Assembly: GCA_013349595.1 (NCBI GenBank)
Contig: DUZI01000065.1
Coordinates: 1 to 8,526, forward strand
DNA: 8,526 nucleotides
Reading direction: 5' to 3'
Source of the DNA: Nitrospirota bacterium
Lineage (GTDB): Bacteria > Nitrospirota > Thermodesulfovibrionia > Thermodesulfovibrionales > Dissulfurispiraceae
Shown: positions 1 to 6,536 of the stretch, piece after piece
Position numbering within the stretch: position 1 is the first letter of the stretch
Layout of the letters: every line of letters begins with the position of its first letter
The notes under the pieces: generated by a model
Seen by the model: the letters and a program-made list of their open reading frames with translations, nothing else
What the model was told of the DNA's origin: nothing
Database searches by the model: none
Position numbers and translations under genes: made by a program

Positions 1-27
1 ATAACTGAAAGGTGGTGAATTTCTAAA

Positions 28-297
28 ATGCCTCTTGAAAAAGAAAGAAAACAACAACTAGTCGAATCATTTCGCATTCATGAAAGGGATTCTGGCTCTC
101 CTGAAGTTCAAATAGCATTGCTGACAGAAAGGATAGTTTCACTTACAGATCACTTCAAGGTTCACAAAAAGGATCATCATTCAAGGAGAGGACTTCTAAA
201 GCTTGTTGCTCAAAGAAAGAAATTAATAAATTATCTAAGAGTAAACGACAAAAAAAGATATGAAAGCGTTCTGAGCCGCCTCAATTTAAGGAAATAA
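28..297 (+). CDS. rpsO: 30S ribosomal protein S15
   Basis: Ribosomal protein S15 binds the central domain of 16S rRNA and nucleates assembly of the 30S platform. The 89-residue product has the usual family length and is collinear with S15 throughout. The conserved core lies at residues 39-71, with H42, D49, S52 and the RRG at 53-55 followed by the basic helix ending NYL. These are the positions that contact the 16S three-way junction in characterised S15 proteins. A strong purine-rich ribosome-binding site (GAAAGGTGGTG, 7-17) sits at a normal distance before the ATG. The next gene is pnp, the classic rpsO-pnp order, and the two are separated by a hairpin that begins inside the rpsO stop codon. 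S15 represses its own mRNA in several bacteria, but too little of the leader is visible to judge that here. Confidence 0.98.
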   Translation: MPLEKERKQQLVESFRIHERDSGSPEVQIALLTERIVSLTDHFKVHKKDHHSRRGLLKLVAQRKKLINYLRVNDKKRYESVLSRLNLRK

Positions 298-336
298 GAG
301 CCTTATTTTTTTAAGGCTCTTATAATCCATTTTTTT
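294..336 (+). terminator. rpsO-pnp intergenic hairpin: terminator, attenuator or processing site
   Basis: A perfect 12-bp inverted repeat (ATAAGAGCCTTA at 294-305, TAAGGCTCTTAT at 312-323) encloses a loop of six T. It overlaps the rpsO stop codon (TAA, 295-297). A run of seven T follows at 330-336, six bases after the stem, so the U-tract is offset from the ideal position for an intrinsic terminator. In E. coli the same gap holds a partial terminator and an RNase III site through which PNPase represses its own synthesis. By analogy this hairpin probably sets how much pnp is made or where the joint transcript is cut. Only the structure is seen directly. Confidence 0.65.
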
Positions 337-372
337 CAACAAAAATCAATCAAGGAGTCCAAATAAGTTTAT

Positions 373-2499
373 ATGACCAAGGTAGAAATGATATTCAAAG
401 AAAAGCAATTAATTTTTGAAACCGGGCAAATTGCAAGACAATCGGATGGCGCAGTTTTAGCAAAATACGGTGATACATATGTATTGGCTACAGTTGTAGC
501 CGATGAAAAAAAAAGCGAAGGATTAGATTTTTTCCCACTTACTGTAGACTACCAGGAAAAAACTTATGCAGCTGGTAAGATTCCGGGTGGTTTTTTTAAG
601 CGTGAAGGTAAGCCAACTGAAAAAGAAATACTCACATCAAGACTAATTGACAGGCCAATCAGACCACTTTTCCCTAAAAACTTTTATAAGGAAACACAAG
701 GCATAGTATCTGTTTTATCTTATGGTGATGAAAATATTGCAGATGTCTTAGGCATAATAGGTATGTCAGCGGCTGCCCACATATCAGATATTCCTTTCAA
801 TGGTCCTGTATCAGCAGTCAGGATAGGCATGAAAAATGGTGCCTTTATTGTAAATCCAACTCTTTCTGACATGGAATCTCTTGAACTTAATCTTGTTGTT
901 GCAGGCACATCTGATGCGGTTATTATGGTTGAGGGTGGAGGTTCAGAAATAAGCGAAGAGATACTAATGGAGTCTATTAGTGTTGCACATGAAGAAATCA
1001 AAAAGATTAACTCCCTTCAAGATGAACTAAAAGTAAAGGCTGGCAAGACAAAAAAGAAATTGGAATCTCCTTCAGAATATATTGAATTAAAAGAAGATGT
1101 CATTAAGTTTGTCTCCGATAGGATCTATTCAGCTATTAAGATACCAGGCAAACAAAGAAGACAAGATGCCCTTGATGCAATTTTAAATGATGCACTTTTG
1201 CAATTTAATACCAAAGAATTGTCTTTAAAATATACAGGCAATCCTGACTTAGACATAAAAAGACATATTATAAACATATTTGAAGAATTTGAAAAAAGGA
1301 CAGTCCGTTCTATGATAATCAATGAAGGGATAAGGGCAGATTCAAGGAAACCTGATGAAATAAGGCCAATCTCTTGTTTCACAGGTATTCTGCCCAGGGC
1401 ACATGGTTCTTCGCTTTTTATCAGAGGAGAGACCCAATCACTTGTTGTAACAACTCTTGGCACACAAGATGATGAGCAACGGGTTGAAAGTCTTGAAGGT
1501 GATACCTTTAAGTCATTTATGCTTCATTATAATTTCCCACCTTTTAGTGTTGGAGAGGTGAAACCTTTAAGATCACCAGGAAGAAGGGAGATAGGTCATG
1601 GAGCTTTGGCTGAAAGGGCTTTAAAATATGTAATCCCTACAAAAGATAAGTTCCCCTATACAATAAGGGTAGTTTCTGATATTCTTGAATCAAATGGCTC
1701 ATCTTCAATGGCTACTGTCTGCGGTGCAACACTTTCATTAATGGATGCAGGCGTACCGATTAAAGCACCAGTTGCAGGCATTGCAATGGGACTTATTAAA
1801 GAAAGCGATAATGTAACAATCCTCACAGATATCCTTGGTCTTGAAGATCATCTTGGAGATATGGATTTTAAAGTTGCAGGCACTAAAGATGGTATAACTG
1901 CATTTCAAATGGATGTAAAGATTGGTGGTATTAGCAAAGAAATACTATCCACTGCCCTTGAACAAGCAAAGAAAGGAAGGCTTCATATTTTAGAAAAGAT
2001 AACTGAATCAATTTCAGAACCTCGCTCTGAATTATCACCCTATGCACCCAGAATATATAAAATGCGAATAAAACAAGATAAAATAAGAGATGTGATAGGT
2101 TCAGGGGGCAAGGTAATTAGAGGAATCATTGAACAAACAGGGGTAAAGATAGACATAAATGATAGTGGAGAAGTTAATATTACATCTTTAGATAATCAAT
2201 CAGCCCAAAAAGCCATTGATATAATCAAAGGGATTGTAGAAGAGCCTGAAGTTGGTAGAATATATCTTGGTAAAGTTAAAAGAATAACAGACTTTGGGGC
2301 ATTTGTGGAAATATTACCTGGCACTGATGGACTGCTTCATATATCTCAGATTGCTGAAAAAAGAATAGCAAACATTACTGATGAAATAAATATTGGTGAT
2401 GATGTGCTTGTAAAAGTTATTAATATTGATGGACAGGGTAAAATAAAACTAAGCAGGAAAGAGGCACTGAGAGAACAAAATAAAGAAAATGATAAGTAG
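373..2499 (+). CDS. pnp: polyribonucleotide nucleotidyltransferase (PNPase)
   Basis: PNPase is a trimeric phosphorolytic 3'-5' exoribonuclease that degrades mRNA to nucleoside diphosphates. The 708 residues have the full family architecture: a first RNase PH domain (about 8-145, with the FFKREGKPTEKEILTSRLIDRPIRPLFP region at 74-101), an all-helical linker, and a second catalytic RNase PH domain (about 320-550). That domain carries the phosphate-binding SSSM at 443-446 and the metal-binding acidic block GDMDFKVAGTKDG at 495-507. A KH domain follows with its GSGG loop at 576-579, then an S1 domain at about 627-695. The start is bounded by an in-frame TAA at 364-366, so ATG 373 is the earliest possible. 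The nearest good Shine-Dalgarno (AAGGAG, 352-357) lies 15 bases upstream, farther than usual. A second ATG at 388 has a closer AAGGT, but the N-terminal residues before it fit the family. The M16 peptidase gene starts 8 bp downstream. Confidence 0.98.
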   Translation: MTKVEMIFKEKQLIFETGQIARQSDGAVLAKYGDTYVLATVVADEKKSEGLDFFPLTVDYQEKTYAAGKIPGGFFKREGKPTEKEILTSRLIDRPIRPLFPKNFYKETQGIVSVLSYGDENIADVLGIIGMSAAAHISDIPFNGPVSAVRIGMKNGAFIVNPTLSDMESLELNLVVAGTSDAVIMVEGGGSEISEEILMESISVAHEEIKKINSLQDELKVKAGKTKKKLESPSEYIELKEDVIKFVSDRIYSAIKIPGKQRRQDALDAILNDALLQFNTKELSLKYTGNPDLDIKRHIINIFEEFEKRTVRSMIINEGIRADSRKPDEIRPISCFTGILPRAHGSSLFIRGETQSLVVTTLGTQDDEQRVESLEGDTFKSFMLHYNFPPFSVGEVKPLRSPGRREIGHGALAERALKYVIPTKDKFPYTIRVVSDILESNGSSSMATVCGATLSLMDAGVPIKAPVAGIAMGLIKESDNVTILTDILGLEDHLGDMDFKVAGTKDGITAFQMDVKIGGISKEILSTALEQAKKGRLHILEKITESISEPRSELSPYAPRIYKMRIKQDKIRDVIGSGGKVIRGIIEQTGVKIDINDSGEVNITSLDNQSAQKAIDIIKGIVEEPEVGRIYLGKVKRITDFGAFVEILPGTDGLLHISQIAEKRIANITDEINIGDDVLVKVINIDGQGKIKLSRKEALREQNKENDK

Positions 2500-2507
2500 A
2501 GATAAAA

Positions 2508-3752
2508 ATGTTTAAAAAGACCTTTTTGAATAATGGCATACCTGTAGTAACAGAACAATTAGCAAATTTCAGATCTTTTATAATCGGTGTTTGGGTTAAA
2601 GTAGGTTCAAGAAATGAGAAACCAAATGAAAATGGTATATCTCATTTCCTCGAACATATGTTTTTCAAAGGAACTGAAAAGAGAAGTCCTTCAGAAATAG
2701 CCTATCATATTGATTCTCTTGGTGGAGACCTTAACGCCTTCACAAGCAGGGAAAATACTGCCTTTTATGTAAAAGTACTTGATGAATACAATGAGTCAGC
2801 AATTGAGTTGCTTTCTGATATATTTATAAATTCCAAGTTTCCTCAAGAAGAAATAGAAAAAGAAAAAGGAGTCATTAAAGAGGAGATAAAGCTTGTTGAA
2901 GATACCCCCGATGATTACATCCACGATTTATTTAATAAGACTATCTGGGGAGATTCTGGACTTGGACAACCTGTTCTTGGCAAAAGAGAGACAATTAAGA
3001 CCTTTACAAGAGATGCCTTGATTAGTCATATTGAAAAATATTATGGCATTGAAGACATAGTAATATCTTGTGCTGGTAAGTTTGATTACAACGATCTTAT
3101 TAATAAATTAAACAAATACTTCGGGCAAATTAGAAGGGGTTCAACTCCTTCATTGAATAAGCCTCATCAGTTTAATTCTGGGGCTGTAGTCTTTCAAAAG
3201 GATTTATCTGAAACCCACATATGTCTTGGTGTTGAGGGGATACCTTTTAATAGTAGCCACAGATATTGTCTCGCAGTTTTAAATTCCATATTAGGTGCAT
3301 CGGTAAGTTCAAGACTTTTTCAAAAGATTAGAGAAAAAATGGGTTTTGCTTATTCAATCTTTTCATTTTCATCGTCATATTTTGACACAGGCTTCTGGGC
3401 AGTATATGCAGGGGTTAGCAAAAAAAAGGCTATTACTGTCTCAGAGATGATAATAAAAGAGATGAAAGGTCTTTATGAAACTATCACAGAAGAAGAATTA
3501 AAGAGGGCAAAGGATCAGATTAAAGGTAATATAATTTTAGGGCTTGAATCATCAAGTAGTAGAATGCAGAGCATTGCAAGACAGGAGATATATTTTGGTA
3601 GATATTTTACACATCAAGAGATTATAAAGGCTGTAGAGGCTGTTAAACTCAAACAGGCAAAGGATCTTTGTTATAATCTCATAAATGAAGGGGATATTTG
3701 CCTTGTTGCGCTTGGCTCATTATCTAATGATGATTTTAAAGGAGTCTGTTGA
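2508..3752 (+). CDS. M16 family zinc metallopeptidase (processing-peptidase type)
   Basis: This is an M16B-type zinc endopeptidase of 414 residues, related to the mitochondrial processing peptidase beta subunit and to B. subtilis YmxG/MlpA. The inverted zinc motif HFLEH lies at 46-50, with catalytic Glu at 49. The third ligand is probably E126 in the GVIKEEI stretch, at the 76-residue spacing typical of the family. The non-catalytic C-terminal half has the substrate-binding signature SSRLFQKIREKMGFAYS (267-283) with its Arg and Tyr. No signal peptide is visible, so a cytoplasmic location is likely. The gene follows pnp by 8 bp with only a weak AGAG-like ribosome-binding site, which points to coupled expression. 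M16 genes directly behind pnp are common in bacteria, although no functional link is established. Its TGA overlaps a possible TTG start for a 14-codon remnant. Confidence 0.93.
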   Translation: MFKKTFLNNGIPVVTEQLANFRSFIIGVWVKVGSRNEKPNENGISHFLEHMFFKGTEKRSPSEIAYHIDSLGGDLNAFTSRENTAFYVKVLDEYNESAIELLSDIFINSKFPQEEIEKEKGVIKEEIKLVEDTPDDYIHDLFNKTIWGDSGLGQPVLGKRETIKTFTRDALISHIEKYYGIEDIVISCAGKFDYNDLINKLNKYFGQIRRGSTPSLNKPHQFNSGAVVFQKDLSETHICLGVEGIPFNSSHRYCLAVLNSILGASVSSRLFQKIREKMGFAYSIFSFSSSYFDTGFWAVYAGVSKKKAITVSEMIIKEMKGLYETITEEELKRAKDQIKGNIILGLESSSSRMQSIARQEIYFGRYFTHQEIIKAVEAVKLKQAKDLCYNLINEGDICLVALGSLSNDDFKGVC

Positions 3753-3806
3753 AATCTCTTGACGAAATATTTTGTAGTAGGTGTGTATCTTAAAGTTAAC
3801 TATATT

Positions 3807-4628
3807 TTATAAAGATAAATATCTCTTTGGATTGTCAGAGACTGCTTTTAAAAGATCTCCTTTTGATACTCCAATCTCAATTAGCCATTCAAGACTTTTA
3901 TCAAGGATAAAAGAGCCACCACATAAAATTTCTTTTTCATTCTTAATACCACTGGATGATCCTTTTTCATTTCTCACAGAATCGGAAACTATGATTATAC
4001 GATCTTTATTTTTTACCTTGAATATCATTTTTAATGTTTCTGCATGAAGGTGAAAGGGATCTGCAATCACTTCAATAAAGATATCTTTATTCAAAAGACC
4101 AAAGCCTGCGAGACCAGGTTCTCTATGATGAAAACCCCTCATAGCATTAAATATATGTGTAATGCCTTTAGCTCCTGAATTATAAGCTTTATTAGCAATA
4201 TCAAATGTTGCATCTGAATGTCCAAGACTAACAATTATTCCTTTATCTGTTATCTTTTTTATTAATTTCATTGCACCAGCTAATTCAGGTGCAAGGGTAA
4301 TAATCTTTATAAAATCTTCAAAACCATCTATGAGTTTTTCAAGATTATATTCAGTAGGTTGCAAAAAAAAATTTGAATTCAGTGCACCTGCTTTCAGCGG
4401 ATTTAAAAAGGGACCCTCAAGGTGAAGGCCTAATATCTTTGCCTGCTCTTGAGTTTGATGACTAAAGGCATCTCTTGTTATAGCCATGTCTTCTCTCATC
4501 TTATGAATTGAAGATGGGTATATGGTAGGCAAGAAACCTTCAACTCCTCTTTGTTTTAATAATTTGGCAATTGAGATTAAATCTTCAATTCCAAGATTAC
4601 TTATACCATGAATATGTATATCAATCAT
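3807..4628 (-). CDS. nagA: compact N-acetylglucosamine-6-phosphate deacetylase-like amidohydrolase
   Basis: The product is a NagA-type metal-dependent amidohydrolase, which in the family removes acetate from N-acetylglucosamine-6-phosphate during amino-sugar recycling. From the ATG at 4628 it is 273 residues. Metal-site features are all present: HIH at 5-7, LHLEGP with E71, LGHSDA with H137, THIFNAM with H158, HHRE at 167-170 and VSDS with D216. The protein begins directly at the first barrel strand (MIDIHIHG) and stops soon after the last helix. It therefore lacks the small beta domain that flanks the barrel in ordinary NagA of about 360-380 residues. An in-frame TTG at 4670 would add 14 residues, but these read through a tRNA-like fragment and look spurious. 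Neither start has a convincing Shine-Dalgarno. The gene converges on the M16 gene with a 54-bp gap and sits alone, with no nagB, nagE or sugar transporter nearby. Enzyme class is fairly sure; exact substrate is not. Confidence 0.8.
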   Translation of the reverse strand: MIDIHIHGISNLGIEDLISIAKLLKQRGVEGFLPTIYPSSIHKMREDMAITRDAFSHQTQEQAKILGLHLEGPFLNPLKAGALNSNFFLQPTEYNLEKLIDGFEDFIKIITLAPELAGAMKLIKKITDKGIIVSLGHSDATFDIANKAYNSGAKGITHIFNAMRGFHHREPGLAGFGLLNKDIFIEVIADPFHLHAETLKMIFKVKNKDRIIIVSDSVRNEKGSSSGIKNEKEILCGGSFILDKSLEWLIEIGVSKGDLLKAVSDNPKRYLSL

Positions 4629-4643
4629 ATGTTTATAAAAAAG

Positions 4644-4667
4644 TAGTGCGACAGATCGAACCTGTGA
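4644..4667 (-). other. tRNA 3'-end-like fragment (degenerate T arm plus acceptor strand)
   Basis: Read on the minus strand, TCACAGGTTCGATCTGTCGC followed by ACTA closely resembles the last third of a tRNA: end of the variable loop, T arm with GGTTCGA, then the 3' acceptor strand. It differs from a normal T arm (ACAGG, seven-base loop, CCTGT) by about two missing bases, so the stem would be imperfect. No matching 5' acceptor strand (GTGCGAC-like), D arm or anticodon arm lies upstream, so this is not an intact gene. A T-rich stretch follows. It lies in the leader of the nagA-like gene. It could be a relic of a tRNA used as an integration site, or chance similarity. Confidence 0.35.
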
Positions 4668-4696
4668 CAATGAAAATTAAAACAGCAGATCAGTAT

Positions 4697-4726
4697 AAAA
4701 TAGATGTCAATGGTGTTGATAGTCAA
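4697..4726 (-). promoter_or_regulatory. candidate sigma-70 type promoter for the nagA-like gene
   Basis: On the minus strand a -35-like TTGACT (4721-4726) and a -10-like TATTTT (4697-4702) are 18 bp apart. Transcription would start near 4690, about 60 bases before the chosen ATG. A second TTGACA (4705-4710) nearby has no properly spaced -10. The region is AT-rich, so chance matches are easy. This is an inference from two hexamers only. Confidence 0.35.
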
Positions 4727-4744
4727 TAAATTTGACTCCTTTAA

Positions 4745-4942
4745 AATAGCGCTTAGGAAGGGCTGTTTCAGGATTTTTATAATCGACAAATTTTATTTAT
4801 AATTTTGATTTATACATTTAAAACAATGCCTTATGACAAAACCCCCTTAAGAACTTTTTTTTATAAGGTGTCGTATAAAAATCCTTCACCAGCCCTTCCT
4901 GCTTGATTTTGATAAGTTTTCAGTTCTATCGCCGATTTTGGG
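4745..4942 (+). repeat. MITE-like palindromic repeat, copy A
   Basis: This is the first of three related units. The core (4755-4900, 146 bp) is bounded by imperfect inverted arms. The left arm (4755-4788) is AGGAAGGGCTG, four unmatched bases, AGGATTTTTATA, two extra bases and CGACA. The right arm (4869-4900) is TGTCG, TATAAAAATCCT, four unmatched bases and CAGCCCTTCCT. An inner CCTTAT (4829-4834) can pair with ATAAGG (4863-4868), which abuts the right arm. Outside the core, the unit shares AATAGCGCTT on the left and CTATCGCCGATTTTGGG on the right with copy C. It has no transposase and is too short for one. The layout is that of a non-autonomous miniature inverted-repeat element, though target duplications cannot be identified. 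Copy B begins immediately after it. Confidence 0.85.
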
Positions 4943-5107
4943 AATAGCGCTTAGGAAGGGCTGTTTCAGGATTTTTATAATCGACAAATTTTATTTATAA
5001 TTTTAATTTATACATTTAAAACAATGCCTTATGACAAAGCCCCCCATAGGAACTTTTTTTATAAGGTGTCGTATAAAAATTCCACACCAACCCTTACTAT
5101 CTTACTT
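4943..5107 (+). repeat. MITE-like palindromic repeat, copy B (right end diverged)
   Basis: Same orientation as copy A and directly abutting it, starting AATAGCGCTT at 4943. The core is 4953-5098, also 146 bp, with inverted arms 4953-4986 and 5067-5098. Identity to copy A is very high through the left arm and the centre. The right arm resembles copy C more closely (TTCCACACCA rather than TCCTTCACCA) and carries substitutions in its outermost bases (ACCCTTACT). After ATCTTACTT (5099-5107), which copy C shares, the conserved right tail with CTATCGCCGATTTTGGG is missing. This copy therefore appears truncated or internally deleted on the right. The mosaic pattern hints at recombination between copies. 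Confidence 0.83.
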
Positions 5108-5276
5108 TTAGAAATGGAAACCTTGTTCTTAAATAACTTGAGCTTCCTCACTATGCTCATGCCCTTATCGTTTTTACTTGCTGCCACTTATACATGCTTA
5201 TCACCACTTTTTCATTTTTTAGAAGGAGATTATAATCATTAGGGGGGCAATTGTATTTTACGATCTACAATTTATA
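5108..5276. other. intergenic stretch with no credible gene
   Basis: This completes the gene-free stretch 4671-5276 between the nagA-like gene and hemA. A plus-strand reading frame from 5024 to 5242 begins inside repeat copy B and has no family resemblance, so I do not call it. An AAGGAG at 5223-5228 looks like a ribosome-binding site but is followed by ATT rather than a start codon. A GATTATAATC palindrome (5228-5237) and a run of six G (5242-5247) are the only other local features. hemC and hemD, often found downstream of hemA, are absent here. Confidence 0.6.
5249..5272 (-). terminator. weak hairpin downstream of hemA
   Basis: On the minus strand AATTGTA (5266-5272) and TACAATT (5249-5255) form a 7-bp stem with a 10-base loop, starting four bases after the hemA stop codon. 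The stem is all A/T except one G-C pair, and no U-tract follows, only a C-run. It is a poor intrinsic terminator and may be a transcript-end stabiliser or chance. If transcription is not stopped here it would run into the repeat pair and toward the nagA-like gene. Confidence 0.25.
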
Positions 5277-6536
5277 CTATAAATCATACAATTTCTTTGT
5301 AAACTCAACTATCTGAGTTGATTCATTGCCGTGTTCTTTAAGTGCTATTATCGGTGGATGGATAAGCTTATTTATTATGGCAGTACCCATGTAATGAATT
5401 GCTTTTAATGTATCTTCATTAAGATTGGGATATTTATTCTTGAATCTTTGAAACTCATCATCTCTAATCTCTTCTGCCTTTTTTTTAAGCGCTATAACTG
5501 TAGGCGTTACTTGCAATGAATCAATCCAATTTATGAATGATTCTACCTCTTCAGATACTATATTCTCTGCCTTTTCTGCCTCTTTTTTGCGATTATTAAT
5601 ATTAGAGTAAACCACATCTTGTAAATCATCAACATCATAAAGATAGACATTATCTATGTCATTTATGTCAGGAGCTACATTTCTTGGCACAGAAATGTCA
5701 ATGATAAATACTGGTTTGTTTTTTCTCTCCTTCATGATCTTATGCATCTGTTCTTTATTGATTATATAACTAGAGGCTCCTGTTGAGCAGATTACTATAT
5801 CAACATTGACAAGTTCTCTTTGAAAGTCCTCAAATTTCACAACCTTTCCATTAAATAAATTGGCAAGCTCACATCCTCTTTCAAAAGTCCTATTTGCAAC
5901 AATAACATTTGAAACACCATTGTTTATTAAGTGTCTTGCCGCAAGTTCAGCCATCTCACCTGCTCCAATAAGCATAACCCTCTTTTCTGTAAGACTTATA
6001 AAGATTTTTTTTGCCATTTCTACGGCAGCAAAACTAATTGATACTGCATTCTCTGCAATCTTTGTCTCAGTTCTTACCCTCTTTGCTGTATAGATAGCAT
6101 GAGTTATTAGTTTATTTAAAATAACCCCAGTTGTCTTTTTTTTAAGTGATAAATCGAAGGCATCCTTCAATTGCCCCAATATTTGTGGTTCACCTACAAT
6201 CATTGAATCAAGACTTGAGGCTACTCTAAAGATATGTTTAACCGCCTTTTTATTTCTGTGATTATAAAGATGTTGTAAAAACAATGACTTTTCAATATTA
6301 TGTACTATTGAAATGACATCCTGTATTTTTTCAATTGCCTCATCTGCATTATCTTTATCAACCACAAAATAAACCTCTACTCTATTACAAGTTGAAAGTA
6401 TTGCTGTCTCTTTGATTTGAGAAATAGACGAGAAATGCATCAACCCTTCTTCAAGTTTGGTACCTGAAAAGGCTATCTTCTCTCTTACTTCAACACTTGC
6501 AGTCTTATGATTAAGCCCTAAGACAATTATATTCAT
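5277..6536 (-). CDS. hemA: glutamyl-tRNA reductase
   Basis: This enzyme reduces glutamyl-tRNA(Glu) to glutamate-1-semialdehyde with NADPH, the first committed step of C5-pathway tetrapyrrole synthesis. The 419 residues are full length. The catalytic N-terminal domain has GLNHKTASVEVREK at 7-20 and STCNR at 48-52 with the thioester Cys at 50. The signature SLDSMIVGEPQILGQLKDAF spans 108-127. The NADPH-binding Rossmann domain has GAGEMA at 191-196 and VANRT at 213-217. A helical C-terminal dimerisation domain follows from about 320. The ATG overlaps the TGA of the upstream ccsB-type gene in an ATGA tetranucleotide. The only Shine-Dalgarno-like sequence (GGAGAG) lies about 15 bases away, so translation is probably coupled. 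Heme repression of this protein through its N-terminus is known in enterics but cannot be judged here. hemC is not adjacent in this window. Confidence 0.97.
   Translation of the reverse strand: MNIIVLGLNHKTASVEVREKIAFSGTKLEEGLMHFSSISQIKETAILSTCNRVEVYFVVDKDNADEAIEKIQDVISIVHNIEKSLFLQHLYNHRNKKAVKHIFRVASSLDSMIVGEPQILGQLKDAFDLSLKKKTTGVILNKLITHAIYTAKRVRTETKIAENAVSISFAAVEMAKKIFISLTEKRVMLIGAGEMAELAARHLINNGVSNVIVANRTFERGCELANLFNGKVVKFEDFQRELVNVDIVICSTGASSYIINKEQMHKIMKERKNKPVFIIDISVPRNVAPDINDIDNVYLYDVDDLQDVVYSNINNRKKEAEKAENIVSEEVESFINWIDSLQVTPTVIALKKKAEEIRDDEFQRFKNKYPNLNEDTLKAIHYMGTAIINKLIHPPIIALKEHGNESTQIVEFTKKLYDL

Noticed and set aside
720..1463. Antisense frames of 93 and 112 codons within pnp (720-1001 and 1125-1463)
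   Set aside because: They are shadows of a full-length, well-conserved PNPase, with no start signals or family resemblance.
4629..4670. N-terminal extension of the nagA-like gene from TTG 4670
   Set aside because: The added 14 residues are translated from a tRNA-like fragment, have no ribosome-binding site and do not resemble NagA N-termini.
4745..5107. Tandem repeats as a possible CRISPR array
   Set aside because: There are only two abutting 150-200-bp units without spacers, and the third copy is inverted and 3 kb away.
5221..5240. AAGGAG followed by AT-rich spacer, resembling a ribosome-binding site on the + strand
   Set aside because: No ATG, GTG or TTG is suitably placed and no open frame follows before hemA on the opposite strand.
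5024..5242. Plus-strand 72-codon frame
   Set aside because: The first third is repeat copy B and the rest is low-complexity AT-rich intergenic DNA. It has no ribosome-binding site and no recognisable family.
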